64,000 nucleotides of DNA from Branchiostoma floridae. Its lineage: Eukaryota > Chordata > Leptocardii > Amphioxiformes > Branchiostomatidae. Position numbers and translations under genes: made by a program. Within the stretch, counting starts at the first letter, position 1, and each line of letters begins with the position of its first letter. Where the stretch lies: the NCBI RefSeq assembly GCF_000003815.2, contig NC_049990.1:18066020-18130019 (forward strand), read 5' to 3'. Below the pieces are notes generated by a model that did not search any database, was not told the DNA's origin, and saw only the letters and a program-made list of their open reading frames with translations. Positions 1 to 12,780 of the stretch are shown here, piece after piece.

Positions 1-105
1 AATCTATAGCTAGCTTCTCTTTTTAGAGACGTACAAATGTACCGTGTCTACAGGCGGCATAGCCCTAAAACTTGGGAAAACAAGATCGTATTTTTCCAGC
101 AACAA

Positions 106-252
106 TAGTGTAAATGCATCTAAGTTCGCGGGGATTTAATTTCCCGGTAGCAGAAAAAAGGACTTTTCGCGGTGGTTTTAAGTTTGCGGTGAAGCGGCCA
201 CCGCGATAACCGCGAACATTAATCCATCGCGAAAGTTTCTGCATTTACAGTA
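106..252. mobile_element. Small TIR element (TAGTGTAAATGCA ends)
   Basis: The left end TAGTGTAAATGCA and right end TGCATTTACAGTA are inverted. The inside is rich in CGCGGT/ACCGCG motifs. Related sequence (GCGGTGGTTGTAAGTTCACGG) is seen at about 20860-20920 and 21340-21400. Confidence 0.65.
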
Positions 253-310
253 TATTATAGAAACCATGTAAAGGTTGTTTGAATATTTTTCTGTATCGTA
301 ATGTCCTCAG

Positions 311-3300
311 CTTGAAGATTGGTGGGTGGATCTGATGTACCTTCAATCACGGCACTCCCTCCCCCTGACTTCCAACGTTGTCGGGTTTGTACCCGTCATG
401 GACCACATGTGGTCTGCCATAGGGGTGGAACCAGCAGACAGGGTTCCACTGTTCCTCTCGGCATCTCTCTATCTGTGGAAACTCCTCAGGAAGTAAGTCC
501 AAGAGAATGTATGTCTGGATGAACCTGTGGAAAACAGAAAATTAAGTTTTACTGAGTAACATCTAATTAATGTTATTTGATAAACTTGCATAAAACTCGC
601 AAAGAAAGTTTATTTGCCTAAACGCATTTTCTATCATGATTATTCATTCTTTTTCAGGTCAATGTACGCTATAAACGTATTTGATATCTATGTATTATTC
701 AACAAAGTCACTAATATCAATATTGTGCTTTTAGTATTTTGTTGTTATCTAAGATTTGTAGGGATGGGTACAAAACCAGTTTTTCTTATTGGACCGGTCC
801 GGAAAAACCGGACCTGAAAAATTAACTGGACCGGATGTTGGACCTATAAGAAAATTAATAGATTACTAGTATTTGATTAGTCATTCACATGTTTTCGCGC
901 TTGCAGGTCGAAGAAAATAACACGAGCGAAGTTTATAGTCATTTCTACCAAACTTTACGGTCAGTCGTACAGAGACAGATAGCGTTGTATGGTTTTAAAA
1001 CGCCAGTGTAAGTCGATCACTCCACCGAACAGATTTCTTTGTGGTGAAATGGACCATTGTTATGAGTATCATCCATTCACAAGTTTTTACATACTGAATC
1101 AGGTCCAGGTTCAGGTCCGGACCTGGACCTGATCCTCTGGACCTGAACCTGAACCGGACTTGGACCTGAATTTTCTGTACCGGTACCCACCCCTAGTGCT
1201 AACCTTTATCCACCTTTCTACTTCATCTTCATGAAGTCTGAAGTTTGTACAGAAGATGAGGTCATGAATTGTATTTTCTTACATTAGAGAGCAGATACCA
1301 ATTGACAAGGCTGTGCTGACAGGTCGACCGTTCTCTATGGACCAGTTTCGTAACATGTTCTCGGCTCACAGGGTTCCTGGTGTGGCCATGGACAAGCTTG
1401 TCAGCCATTTCAAGACAGGTATGCTCATTTTGACACCGTTAAGATTAAATGATAATTAACGACTTTGATTTGGGGTTCATTGTACTGATTTGCACAGTCT
1501 GGTAAGACACTGCAGTCGTGAATAATTTCATAAGGTAGGAAAATCATTGGCTATAAACGAGGTTCTTTTTTAACAATCCTGAGTTCTATATTCAATCAAC
1601 AACCTACGTTTCGGCGACTGTGACTCTACTCAGGGCAATACTGGCTGTTTCACCCAGCCGCTAGGCGTCGCTGCTATGTGGCACCAAACGTTACGTATAA
1701 AAACTATAATGGCAGTATTTATCCTGGACATTACTGTCATACATAGCAAATTGTCCGGCAACAATTGACTGTCGATTGTGTAGAGATCCTGGTTGTGAAT
1801 ACAGAACATAAGGTTACGCCTGATGCTACAGCATTTTGGCCACTGAGAACATGCATGAATCATGGAGTATGCTTACCACTGTGAAGCATCTTTAAATGCT
1901 GACCCTTTTTCTGTAAACCATCTTTAAATGCTATGCACTGCAGTTGTTTGCCAGCTGTAGCAACAATATGCATAGTAGATAAATATGTAGTGTGAACTTT
2001 TCTTCCCTGATTTTGCACAGAATCTGAAGGCCCATCACCCACCCACATCACGGTACTGTGTAAGGGTCGTGTGTTCAAGATGGGGGTCATCGATCAAGAT
2101 GGCGAACCTCTCACTCCTGCAGAACTTAAAATGTAATTATGATTTAATAATAAACTACGGATTGCGTTTAATCCTACAGCTCCAAATCTCAAACCAAGAC
2201 ACTCAATACATAAGTCACGTAAGAAACTAGATAAGTTTTAAAAACGGCGGGACGTTTCAAACCTTCATCTACCAAAAAACAACTTGTTCTGATACTGATT
2301 AATCTATTGACAATCCGAGACATTCGTTTCGGTCTTGAGTATCGTTCACTTCAGGTTGCCTCAGATCAACTGATCTAGATTGATATTAATTGTCTCGTTT
2401 CTCTTTTCCAGACAACTGGAAGGCGTGAAACAACAATGTGAGAACGTCTGTGAGGGACCACACATCTCTGTGCTAACTGCGGGAAACAGGACGCAATGGG
2501 CAAAGGTTTGTTAAGTTTAGAGAAAAATATCCACGTTGGCGAGAATGTTTTAGACATGAAAGTACAAGAAATATGAAAATAAAGCGATGTAAGTGCGCAT
2601 CAGCATCAATTAAAAAAGAACACCACAAGTTATTTTTTGAAAGTCTTGATGGTTGTCGACGCCCCAAAAAAAGTACAAAAATATATCTTACCTGCACAGA
2701 ATAGAGAGAAGATGACGGAGATGGGCCCAGTCAATGCTCATAACCTGTCCGTCATTGAGAAGAGTATCTTAGTCTTAGCGTTTGACGATGCCACGCCGAA
2801 GGACAGTGGGGAGGTAAGGCGATGTTTTGAGCGTACATCTTAGAGCGTCTCCATGGTTCTCTATGTAGCATTTAGCAAATTTGCCAAATTGTTTTCGCTG
2901 AAAGTCTATCTTTTGCATACTCAGTACAACATACTGAGTCTAGATATTCTAGTGCCTTACACCGTATCCAGACTCTTCACCAGACGTTGGCAGGCAGTGG
3001 CAAGAACAGATGGTTTGACCATGTCAACACTGAGGTGGCCTTCAAGAACGGTCTTTTCGCTGGCAACTTCGAGGTTCGTTTTTTTTTTTTTTTTGGAACA
3101 GATCTTGCACATCATACGCATTCCTGAACAATTATCATGTACCAAAATCAGTTAACATTATCTGCATAAATTAGTCATCATATACGTTTCCTAACCTCTG
3201 TACACAATTGTGGACAAGGGTTTCTGTGCTTTAGTTTCCATAACGTTTATATTTTCAGCATACACCAGCAGATGGCATGGTGGCTGCTTTTTTGGGATAC

Positions 3301-6223
3301 TTCGTTTTTGCTCAGTCACAGAGGATTGGACCAATACGGAAGGTATTCATACTTGAAAGCCATTAAATAGAATTCTGTTTACAGCGTATTGGGGGTATAT
3401 ATTGTATACCTAGACTGACTTGCTACTTGTTCTGGATATCCCGAATGTGCTTCGATAATTAATTCTAAGCACGTTTGGAATAGAAGTGCATATAGCTTCT
3501 TCACGTGCGAGACCGGTTACTTCTCACTGCATCGCCACCTAGCGGTAGGAAGAAAAAAGTTAGTATTGTCCTGTGGAAGGTGGCAGAAGGACTATCGAAG
3601 CCTGAAGATGTGCAACAAGAATTGTATCATCCATTTGACTTGTGTACCGGCCTAATCATTGCGGACATCGTTACTTTCACAGGACAAGGTCTCTGACAGG
3701 TCCGTTCCAGAACCAGAGGAGCTGATTTTCGCCATAGATGACGAGATACGTGATGAAATTATACATACACAGGAGACATTCATTAAACAGGTAGATCACT
3801 ACTCTTATCAATAACTATATCAAGCTGTAGACCTATACATTGAACACAGATTAACTGCAAAAGTACTATAGATGATATGACGAACATAAGAAATGAGTCC
3901 ATCATCGTTGTGCAAATACTGTGTGTAGATTGTAATATCATATGTTCGACCCAGGCTTCGGACTTGGAACTAGTCTGCCCCAGCTTCACAGACTATGGGA
4001 AGAAGTTCATCCGTAGTTTCAAGCTCCACCCGGACTACTACATACAGACTGCACTACAGCTGGCCTACTTCAGGCTACATGGGAAGTAAGTGCAATAGGT
4101 GCAGACTAAAGCTAAGGGCACAACCCGCCGTACGTGCTATTTGTCCGTGCGTTTCTTGGGATGCCACGTTCGCTCCGTATTTCTGAAAACGTCCAGGCTG
4201 TACAGGACAGGCGCGTCGCCCGTACTGGCACGTACGGGGGGCGAGTCCGCAGCCCGATGACACGACGGCGTGTCTGCGTGCTCCAAACTCCGTCGGATTC
4301 CGTACGAGTTTGTACGGAAGCGATACTTACCACTAGCTTACGGATCCCAAATATTGCCCACGTCTTTGCACGTGGGCAGCATGTATTTGCACATACGCCG
4401 GGTTGTGCCCTTAATTAGCTTAACGTGGTGCTATAGGCGACGAGATCAATATACTAGTATCCAAATATATCTAAATCATGGTGACCTTGGGTGCGAAGTT
4501 AACTATTCACTAGTAACGTTTGGGGTGTTCCCATACTTTTCCTTCCCAAATCATGACGTCAGACCAGCTCCCACGCACCAGCCGGCGACGCTGCGGCAGT
4601 ACTACCACGGCCGGACCGAGACTGTCCGGTCCTGCACCATGGAAGTGGTCAACTGGTGTAAGGCCATGATGGACAACACAGTACCGGTATGCTGCTGCTT
4701 ATTACTTGATTACATGTATGGCATATTGAACGAATTCTGGTGGTTCAAGCTATGTCCCAAAATAAATGTATTTTCGTCCAAAATATTGCCTATTAACCTA
4801 ATATGCTGTATATAGGAATATATCCGTCAACACACTTCATATGATATCATGTTTGTTTTCTTCCCTTGTTAGATTCAAGAGAAGAAAGAACTAATGATGG
4901 CGGCGTTGAAGAAGCATATACAACTTATGGAGGAGGCGAAAAACATGCTGGGTAATCATACTTTTATGACGTATCTATTATTAGCAAATCGCCATGTAGG
5001 CATGCAGTAGTGAAAATACGCCGCTTTTGTTGCCATCGTGCCACAGCTCTTATTTTAATCGATTAAAATAATTTTCATGTACTTTATAGATATTGTAGTG
5101 AGGGTAGCAAAGTTTTCTTAATCTTTGATTGTTTTCTTCAGGCTGTGACCGTCACCTGCTTGGTCTTCGAGCTATATCTCAAAGTGCAGGAATTCCTCTT
5201 CCTTCACTCTTCAGAGATACTGCCTACACAAAGAGGTAAGCAGAAAATTCTCCAATCCCGGACGTCGTTCGGCCCTTACTTTTAGACGGCCAATGCAAAC
5301 TTTGAGACAATAAATGACAAACAGTTCAGTACGTACGACAGACGTAAAATGTTGAATAAGATTTAGATTACTTTATTTATTTATTGAAAATGACAACAAA
5401 TCATTACACTGGGACAGCCTAGGCAGGCTATGCAAGCTGATGACGGCTGACCCACAAAGATACAACAGACAAACAAATCTAAATTACACATATGTACATA
5501 ATAGGCCACATAGGCTACGTAAGCTATGAGGAGCAGATGGAAGGTGCTGTAAATCGGTTTGTTGATGTTAAAAGTGAATGCAGAGCGTCTGAGAGTTTTT
5601 GGTTTGTAGCAAAGTTATGACCTGGAATTTAGATTACTTATTGCATTCTAGCTATTTATTTGTCTTTACAATTTTGACATTCTCTCTTCCAAACCTCTGA
5701 TGACGACTGAAGTTTGGGGGGTGGGTACGTCATGCTCAATACTCTGATTGGCTATACACCAGCCCCAGCGGCAGTGGCTCCCAAGGTACCTCACGGCTAT
5801 TGCATCGCATACAACATCCAACCAGATAGGTTTGTTAGTATTCTGTGTAATGTGTACTTCAATGACTACATTCATAATGAAAATTGGAAACCTGGAAAAA
5901 TTGGAACTCATGCATAAAGTAACTAGGATATAGCACCCTGGCTAGCCTTCAGGTGAAGAAAACTGTCCTTTTCTCTTTTTTTATCATAAAAAATGGCATT
6001 GCTCAGTCTTAACCAAAATTACAGATAAGATTAAGAACTACGAAACGCTGACTTTTCAGTATCATATATGATTTAACGTTACGAAAAATGTTTTCGCTTT
6101 ACTTTTAGGTTGACCTACAGTGTGAGTGCCTGGAAGAGCTGTAAGGAGACCAGTGCTGAGGAGATGTCGGCTAGTATACACCAGTCACTCAGGGACATGC
6201 ATCAACTTCTCATGACGTCATAA
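311..6223 (+). CDS. CROT: Carnitine O-acyltransferase, CROT-like (5' end outside window)
   Basis: This enzyme family moves acyl groups between CoA and carnitine; CROT handles medium chains in peroxisomes. Fourteen exons chain in phase: 311-492, 1288-1418, 2021-2132, 2412-2505, 2700-2813, 2972-3073, 3259-3342, 3683-3790, 3955-4085, 4563-4686, 4873-4951, 5142-5235, 5713-5829, 6109-6223. They give 528 residues plus a stop, against about 612 in human CROT. Family landmarks seen: EDWW at the first visible exon, GRPFSMDQFRNMF, the catalytic-His block NFEHTPADG (3073/3259 junction), RTETVRSCT in the substrate/CoA-binding region, DRHLLGLR, and a final KSLGGGYV...SVSAWKSC block. The KS-GGG and SAWKSC blocks fit CROT better than choline or carnitine acetyltransferase, so the subfamily is likely but not certain. 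The protein ends LLMTS, so no PTS1-type tripeptide is visible. The exons before 311 lie outside the window. Confidence 0.87.
759..1195. mobile_element. TIR element, TAGGGGTGGGTA family, copy 1
   Basis: The ends are TAGGGATGGGTA and TACCCACCCCTA. The inside holds runs of GGACCTG/CAGGTCC. It lies in a CROT intron. A second copy in the opposite orientation is at 32925-33264. Confidence 0.8.
4113..4413. mobile_element. TIR element in a CROT intron (TAAGGGCACAACCC ends)
   Basis: The left end TAAGGGCACAACCCGCCGTA and right end ending CGGGTTGTGCCCTTA form inverted repeats of about 26 bp. A TAA/TTA flank is compatible with Harbinger-like insertion but is not decisive. Open frames here are shadows of the GC-rich element. 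Confidence 0.75.
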
Positions 6224-7035
6224 GGCACCCATCACGGAAAATACAGCAATCATAATTTTACTGTTAAATTACAGTTCATTGCTGCTATTTTGTTATTTAA
6301 CATTCATAAGATTGATGTTACTTTGGATTATAGGCACAGCTGACCAGAATTATCTTAATTCATATAGTTGATTATGTCAATGGTGCTTTAAAATTTCAGG
6401 GGTCAATTAATGCACTTGATTAAGTTGTTTTGATTGACTTTCTTCCTATTTTTCAAACATCTGTGGTCTCTCTATAATTTTGTTTTAAATTCAACGTCCA
6501 CATATCGACTCATAAAGCTGTCAGAGGGAGAGTGTTCATTTTAGTTGTAAAGCCTTGAATTCAGCCGAAGTGGGCTGCCACTGTATGTTGTTGTGTGTCG
6601 ATCGATGACGTAAATAAACCATTCATTCATTCATCTGGGACATATGCAAAGCATGAGGGGCTCCTACGAGGCGGCTCAATACGAAAGATGCAAATACACA
6701 TGCAAATGCACATGCACATGCACACACTCACACACACATGTAAATGTACAAGCACACACACACACAAGAAAACAGAAACATAAGTTAACTCTCACAAACA
6801 TTTTTATTGTCGGAAATTCATATCTTAAAGGCCACACAGCAAAAATGAACACAAGAAAGTTCCACTGTAAGAGGTTTATTTGTTTCCAGACATTCTCTAC
6901 AAACATGAAAGTATTGGAAATATACTTATATTTTGTCTACCATGTAATGTTATATTTCCATCTTTATTGTATGGAAAATGAATCATGTAACTGATATTTG
7001 TGACATGACAACTAGCAGGTTGAGATCGCTTCTCT
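6224..7035. other. Spacer between CROT and the lectin gene
   Basis: This is the shared 3' flank of two convergent genes. AATAAA at 6613-6618 could end the CROT transcript. A CA-rich low-complexity stretch lies at about 6690-6770. No gene is seen. Confidence 0.6.
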
Positions 7036-9753
7036 TCAGAGACAAGCTTGGATGTCGACCCCTACCCTAACCCATTGCGTATCAGCCCACGTGCGCATGC
7101 ACACTTCAGCCATGGTTGTTGTAGCACGTTTCACATACGTGTGTATGCGTTCCTGACCAGCGTGGTGGTCAAGGTGGTAGAGACCGATATGGACGACCGG
7201 TACGCCAGGGAAGGCATTGCGGAAGCGAAAGATTTTGCAGACATCGCGGGTTCCGAGACCGGCATTGAGACTGTGGGGCGGTGCACCAGTGTCCACTCGT
7301 CCCTGGTCACCTGAAAGAATATCCAATGACATGATGTTATAGCTACTAGTAACTTCCTTTCCTTTTTAGAAAGACATTGTTTTTGTTATTTCTGAAAAGG
7401 AATAGCAGTACAGGATCGGTTTGTGAGAAAACTTATTGAGAAAAGGGATTCTTCCGACTTTGGATCAGTAGCTTATCATTGTTTGTGAAATGTCTTGTAA
7501 AAATTTTCTCCTTCACGCAAGAAAAAAGGCATAAACATCAAGCAACATTTCAAATAATGTTTCACTGTGTTAAATATCATGTCCACAACCCAATATGAAA
7601 TGTTTTTATAATAAACTGACAAACACAAAGTGCCAATTCTTGAAAGATTCGGTTTCAAAGATGACGAAAAAATCACAACATCAGTAACAAGTATACTGAG
7701 TCACTCACATTGCCGGACGTGTGGACCGACTGGGCCCGGGGAACCCCTCTCTCCTTTGGCGCCAGGCAAGCCACGAGCACCCCTGGGGCCGGCTGGGCCA
7801 CGGTCACCCTTCTGTCCCCTGGGGCCGGGCAAGCCAGGGGGTCCCTGGTCACCCTTTTCCCCCTGGTGGAATGAAAAACATTTCTATATCAGGAAGGAAA
7901 TCGAAATGTTGTCCGTGCTCTATCCCCAGTATCGCCATGCAAGTCAGACGGACCGGGAGCTCCAGTGTAAAGTAGAGTGGAACCATACCTCAAGCTACTT
8001 AACGTTACATCTTTCGTGGTCTAACAAGAAAACACCGAGAAGCACGGCGAGCCTTCAACAAAGACGTTCACTGAAAGACCACACCGCCGCCAAGTCAAGC
8101 ACAAGAAAGACACTCAGATACCTGAGTCACTGCCCACCACACCACCGAGAAAAGAGAATGAAGCCGGTTTGTGCGTGTGACAGGCTGAATAAAAGTTCTT
8201 AGTAACAGGAACTATATGCGTCTGAAGAAGTGTTAGGACCCGGCCGGGTAGCTTTTGGAATCGAAAAATATTATATAAAAGGCAACAAAACACACAGAAC
8301 GTAAACAAAATAGTCAGGAGCATAATTTGTGTATATTCCTTGGTAAACAGTCTCATTTTTCATTTCCGCAGACATCCCGGCCGGGGCCCGTTTAGGAAAT
8401 GGAACCAAAGCCTTACTGTCAATATATACTGAGGGACGACTGTGGTGCAAAAGATGTTGACAGCTTGAAGTTCCTTCTACTTCACAATACATAGTATCAT
8501 GTGAAAAACACAATGTTCATTGTCTTTTCAATTATCGTTTTAAGCTTACCTTAAATCCCCGTGGTCCTCTCGGTCCTGGAAATCCCCTGGGTCCCCTGCA
8601 CCTCGACGGGAGCCCCGGCGTGTTACACACTATGGATAGTTCTATTTGTAAAAGACGTCATACCGTTAACAGCAGAAAAATCATTTTATACAACTGCTTT
8701 ATTCTTGTGGGAGATTTGATAGAGATCTTAGACCAGAACCGCTAGATGTCTTGGTTTGAACTAGATCCGAACTATTTTCCTCTATCTTGGTCATAAAACC
8801 GTTAATACACAAACATATCTTGATCGATGCTTACTAGCACTCCTTTTCGACCTGCCGTGCAGTACATCTTCCAGTCGCCAGGGTGTGTCCTTCTCATCGT
8901 CCAAATCAACACTATCAGCATCACTGTCCGTAGATTCCGACTACAAAATAAAAGTAAGGATGAACATCATTAGGGCAGCTGGGACTATCCATTGAAGCGT
9001 AGCGTAAGAAACAATGAAGCAATACCTTGTTTGAGTGCTTACCCCAAAACCTCAAGTTTTTTCATAGGGCCTGCTTTACAATTCAAAGAAAACAAGGGGT
9101 TGTCCAACTCCACCCACAGAACCCGACAACTCAAATCTGTCCTTCCGCCAGCTACACTGGTGAACTGAACACAATCTGACCAAAATGGGAACGTTCACAT
9201 ATATATAGACCCCGGATACTGCACAACCCAACTCTGACGTCTGCCTATTGTCTATCCCACCCTTAGGCGAGACACTGGTTCAGGTCAAACTTCGAATCAT
9301 TTCCAGTCTATAAAGATGTACATGTAACAACTATTTGTTCCACCCGAGTTCGCATCGATAGTTAGCTAAGCTGATAGTGGCGCCTCATTTGTGTCCACTG
9401 ATTCCTTTATGTACGAATTTGCAACAACGAAATGGAAAAAAATGGATTCTTACTTCATTTTCTGCAGTCAGATCTTGAAGGCTGGTGTCTTCTTGGGTCT
9501 CAGAGTATGTGTTTTCGCCTTCTCTTTCTTTCTTCATCAAGTACACCTCCTCTCTCAGGTAGCGAATCTCCCCGCTTTGCAAGGCTACCTCGCCCAGCAC
9601 CCTGTCCAGCACGGCCCGGCGTTCCCTCAGCTCAGCCCCCTGCCACAGCACCAGGCAGGCGGCAACCAAGAAAACACCGGCCGCCAAGAGCTGGATGACA
9701 AGGCCGCGGCTGCTGTGGTCCCTGCCCTGGAGGACGAGCTTCTCTGGGATCAT
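7036..9753 (-). CDS. Type II transmembrane collagen-like protein with C-terminal H-type lectin domain
   Basis: Five exons on the - strand: 9753-9454, 8940-8835, 8629-8550, 7862-7709, 7310-7036. They total 915 bases, which is 304 residues plus stop. The ATG at 9753 is preceded in frame by a stop. Residues 1-17 are a short cytosolic tail, 18-37 a hydrophobic membrane anchor, and about 41-77 a charged coiled coil. An acidic stretch follows, then RSKR at 130-133, a furin-type site. From about 150 there are 21 uninterrupted Gly-X-Y triplets that continue across the exon 3/4 junction. The last 91 residues read as an H-type (discoidin/snail agglutinin) lectin domain, with [22 protein letters not shown] and [13 protein letters not shown] marking its strands. 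By analogy with transmembrane collagens and ectodysplasin it is probably a trimer at the cell surface that can be shed as a soluble lectin. This is inference; the ligand is unknown. A TTTATT at 6803-6808 could be its poly(A) signal on the - strand. Confidence 0.8.
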
Positions 9754-10016
9754 TTTCTCTTAACAAACTGTCACCGATCTGCGACAGAGACGAAGTGGCG
9801 TGGGTTCTCAAATGTCGTGTCGGTGAGATGATCTTCTAGGTAGGCGATGTCGAACTTATGGTCTTGCACAAGTCTTCGGTCCTTTTTATACAGTTTTACA
9901 CGTCTTATCCGTCATAGACGGTAGAAAGAAGGGAAAAACCCGCGGCGTATGTCCACCATTCTTCTATTGTTCAGTTTACTATAAATATACAGCGACGTCA
10001 CGTTTAGACATAAGCT

Positions 10017-12553
10017 GTCCAATTTTCCCTGTATTCTGTCCTAGTGATTCGTGACGTCACGGTCATAACGTCATCACCAAGCGCGCCCATTGGTTCAGAG
10101 TAAGGAGGAAAAGCCCTCCCGGTTCTATATTCGTATGGCCTTCAGCTGATGCCTGAGAAGTTTTGGCGGGGTTTGCAAAAACTGTCAACGTCACAGATCG
10201 AGATGGTTACCTGAGGTCAACACAAGTTTCCTCTAAACTTGCTTGGTACCGCAAAGCGAGAGGGGTATCTTGCCGAGAGTATTATACATGTTGGATATGG
10301 CATGGCAAGATGTTATTGATTTACACAAAATCTGCCTATGGCCATTTTTATTCGCATTTCTACCTATTTTTGTGCCCCGTCGTTTCAGACTAAGCTACAC
10401 ACACCTCCCTGTGACAAGTCACGCGCGAGTTATCTTTCTGTTAATGCATGACTCAATTGCAATGTTGTTTAAGTGTGCTGATCTGTAAGTAGCTCTCCTG
10501 TCCACGTATACTAAACTACTTCCTCCAAGCCCTTCGGTCCTGATTTGCAAAATCTCTTCACGTCACAGTTGACATGGTTACCTGGGTCAGATTTGACCGT
10601 CTAACTGAGTGGGCATTATGGATACAGAGAGACATACATGTACATCTGGTACATTTTGACATGTATTTCAACCTGTTTCTTCCCATTGTTTTCGACTGCT
10701 GTGCCTCTCTGTATCCGTGACAAGTCACGCACTAGTTATATTCTGTCAATGCATGAAGGACTGTTCAAGTATACCACTGTAACTAAACTTATATTATTAG
10801 TTCGGATCGGTCACACATGTGATCAACTACAGAGGCGCTTGGAGGAAACACATTATAGACCACATGTGACAAGTCAAGTCAAGTTTATTGCACAACGATT
10901 GCATCAGGTACCGTGTATGGCAAATAACATGTATTACTAACAGCTACAAACTAACAACATTAGTATACCAATCTAACATCATTAGTTAATAAAGAATATG
11001 GTGGTACAGTGTATTTCACATTGTGGCAGAGCCCCTCGGGCATTACGGATAACTTGTGCGTGAAGGATAACTTGTGCGTGACTTGTCACTGCGTACAGAC
11101 ACAGACTGGTGTGTCTAGCTCAGTCTGAAACTGACGGAATAAAAAATACAGGTAGGAATATAAGTAAAATGGTCAGGTTCCAAGCGTGTTAACCTGGCAT
11201 ATCTATATCTTACAATACCCACAATGCTGTCGGTAAGGTACCAGTCTTGCTTTGGTCAGAGTCAAACTGTCAGGAGGAAGCTTGTGTTGAAAAATCTCCA
11301 GGTAACCATGCCAACTGTGATGCAAAGAGTTTACGCAAAAGGAAACACGAAGGGCTTGGAGCTTGAGGAAACACGTAGTTGACCGTACGTGACCACAAAA
11401 GCTAGGTACAGAGTGGTACACTTTAACAGCCATTCATGCATTAACAGAAGGATAACTTGCGCGTGACTTGTCACGTACAGACACAGGCTGGTGTGTCTAG
11501 CTCAGTATGAAACTGGCGGGATAAAAAATACAGGTAGGAATATAAGTGAAATGGGCAGTTTTCAAGTTTGTAAACCTGACATATCTATATCTTACAATAT
11601 CCACAATGTCCTCGGTAAGGTACCAGTCTTGCTTTGGTCAGAGCCAAACTGTTTGGACGAACCTTCTGTTGAAAAATCTCCAGGTAACCATGACAACTGT
11701 GACGCAGAGAGTTTTGCAAATTGCACAAGGAAACGCGAAAAGCTTGGAGGAAACACGTAGTCGACCACACGTGACAATAAGAGCTAGTTACAGAGTGGTA
11801 CACTTTAATAGCCATTCATACATTAACATAAGGATAACTTGTGCGTGACTTGTTACAGACATAGGGAGGTAGGTGTGTCCAACTCAATGGGGTAAAAAAT
11901 CAGATCAACTAAAAATGGGCAGATTTCGTGTGAATCTTGCCACTATATCTTGCCATACCATGTCCATAAAGTGGAATGCCCTCGGTAAGCTACCCTTCTC
12001 GCTTGTGTTGACCAACTGTGAGGTGAACTTTGCAGAAGACCAGGCGCTTGGAGGAAGCTTGGACGCATTTGACCGCACGTGACCCCAAGAGCTAGTTGCT
12101 GAGCGGTACATTTGAACAGCCCCTGGGGCATTACCAGAAGGATAACCTGTGCGTGACTTGTCACAGACACAGGCTGGTGTGTCTAGCTCCGTCTGAAACG
12201 GCGGGGTAAAAAACAACAGATAGGAATACGAGCAAAAATTCGCAGATTTTGTGTAAATCTGACATTATCTTGCCGTATCCACAATGCTCTCGGCAAGATA
12301 CCCTTCCAACCCTGCCAGAACCAAGCGGTTTGGAGGAAACTTGAGTTGACCTCAGGCAACCATCTAGATCTGTGACGTTAACAGTTTTTGCAAACCCCAC
12401 CAAAACTCCTCAGGCATCAGCTGAAGGAAACACGATAATAGAAGCAAGCAGATTTTTTTCCTTCTTACTCTGAACCAATGGGCGCGCTTGGTGATGACAT
12501 AAGAACGTGACGTCACAGATGATTGGGACAAAATACTGGGAATATTGGGCAGT
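10017..12553. mobile_element. 2.5 kb foldback element built from repeated modules
   Basis: The outer ends are inverted repeats. The left has GTGACGTCAC then CAAGCGCGCCCATTGGTTCA; the right has TGAACCAATGGGCGCGCTTG then GTGACGTCAC. Inside, a module marked by CTTGTGCGTGACTTGTCAC occurs in direct orientation at about 11071, 11456, 11838 and 12146 (spacing 385, 382 and 308). It occurs in inverted orientation at about 10411 and 10717. Six modules are therefore arranged head-to-head, two against four. All open frames in it are repeat shadows. The left end lies about 260 bases upstream of the lectin gene ATG. Confidence 0.85.
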
Positions 12554-12678
12554 TTGCAATGCTAATGTTTAGTGGCATACCTACACGTTTATAGCAAGCT
12601 GAACAACAGAAAAGTGAAATCGCCGTGGGTATTTCCGTGCTGTTTACTTTTCATGCGTATAAGAGGTTAGCTTTGCGA

Positions 12679-12707
12679 GTGTGTGTTTGTGTGTGTGTGT
12701 TTGTATT

Positions 12708-12738
<31 letters not shown>
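12679..12738 (+). repeat. (TG)n microsatellite
   Basis: A run of GTGTGT with a few TT interruptions, beside the TIR element at 12781. Confidence 0.95.
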
Positions 12739-12780
12739 AGTTGCACACTGCCCGTGTATGGAAATGGTTGTGTCTACTCA

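Noticed and set aside
4270-4815. A 181-residue open frame
   Set aside because: It starts in a TIR element and runs through CROT exon 10 in the wrong frame.
7630-8202. A 190-residue frame with Pro/Gly-rich content on the + strand
   Set aside because: It is the complement of collagen exon 4; the true Gly-X-Y frame and splice sites are on the - strand.
11203-12216. Several similar 75-100 residue frames on both strands
   Set aside because: They repeat with the 306-385 bp modules of the foldback element and have no start, splice or domain support.
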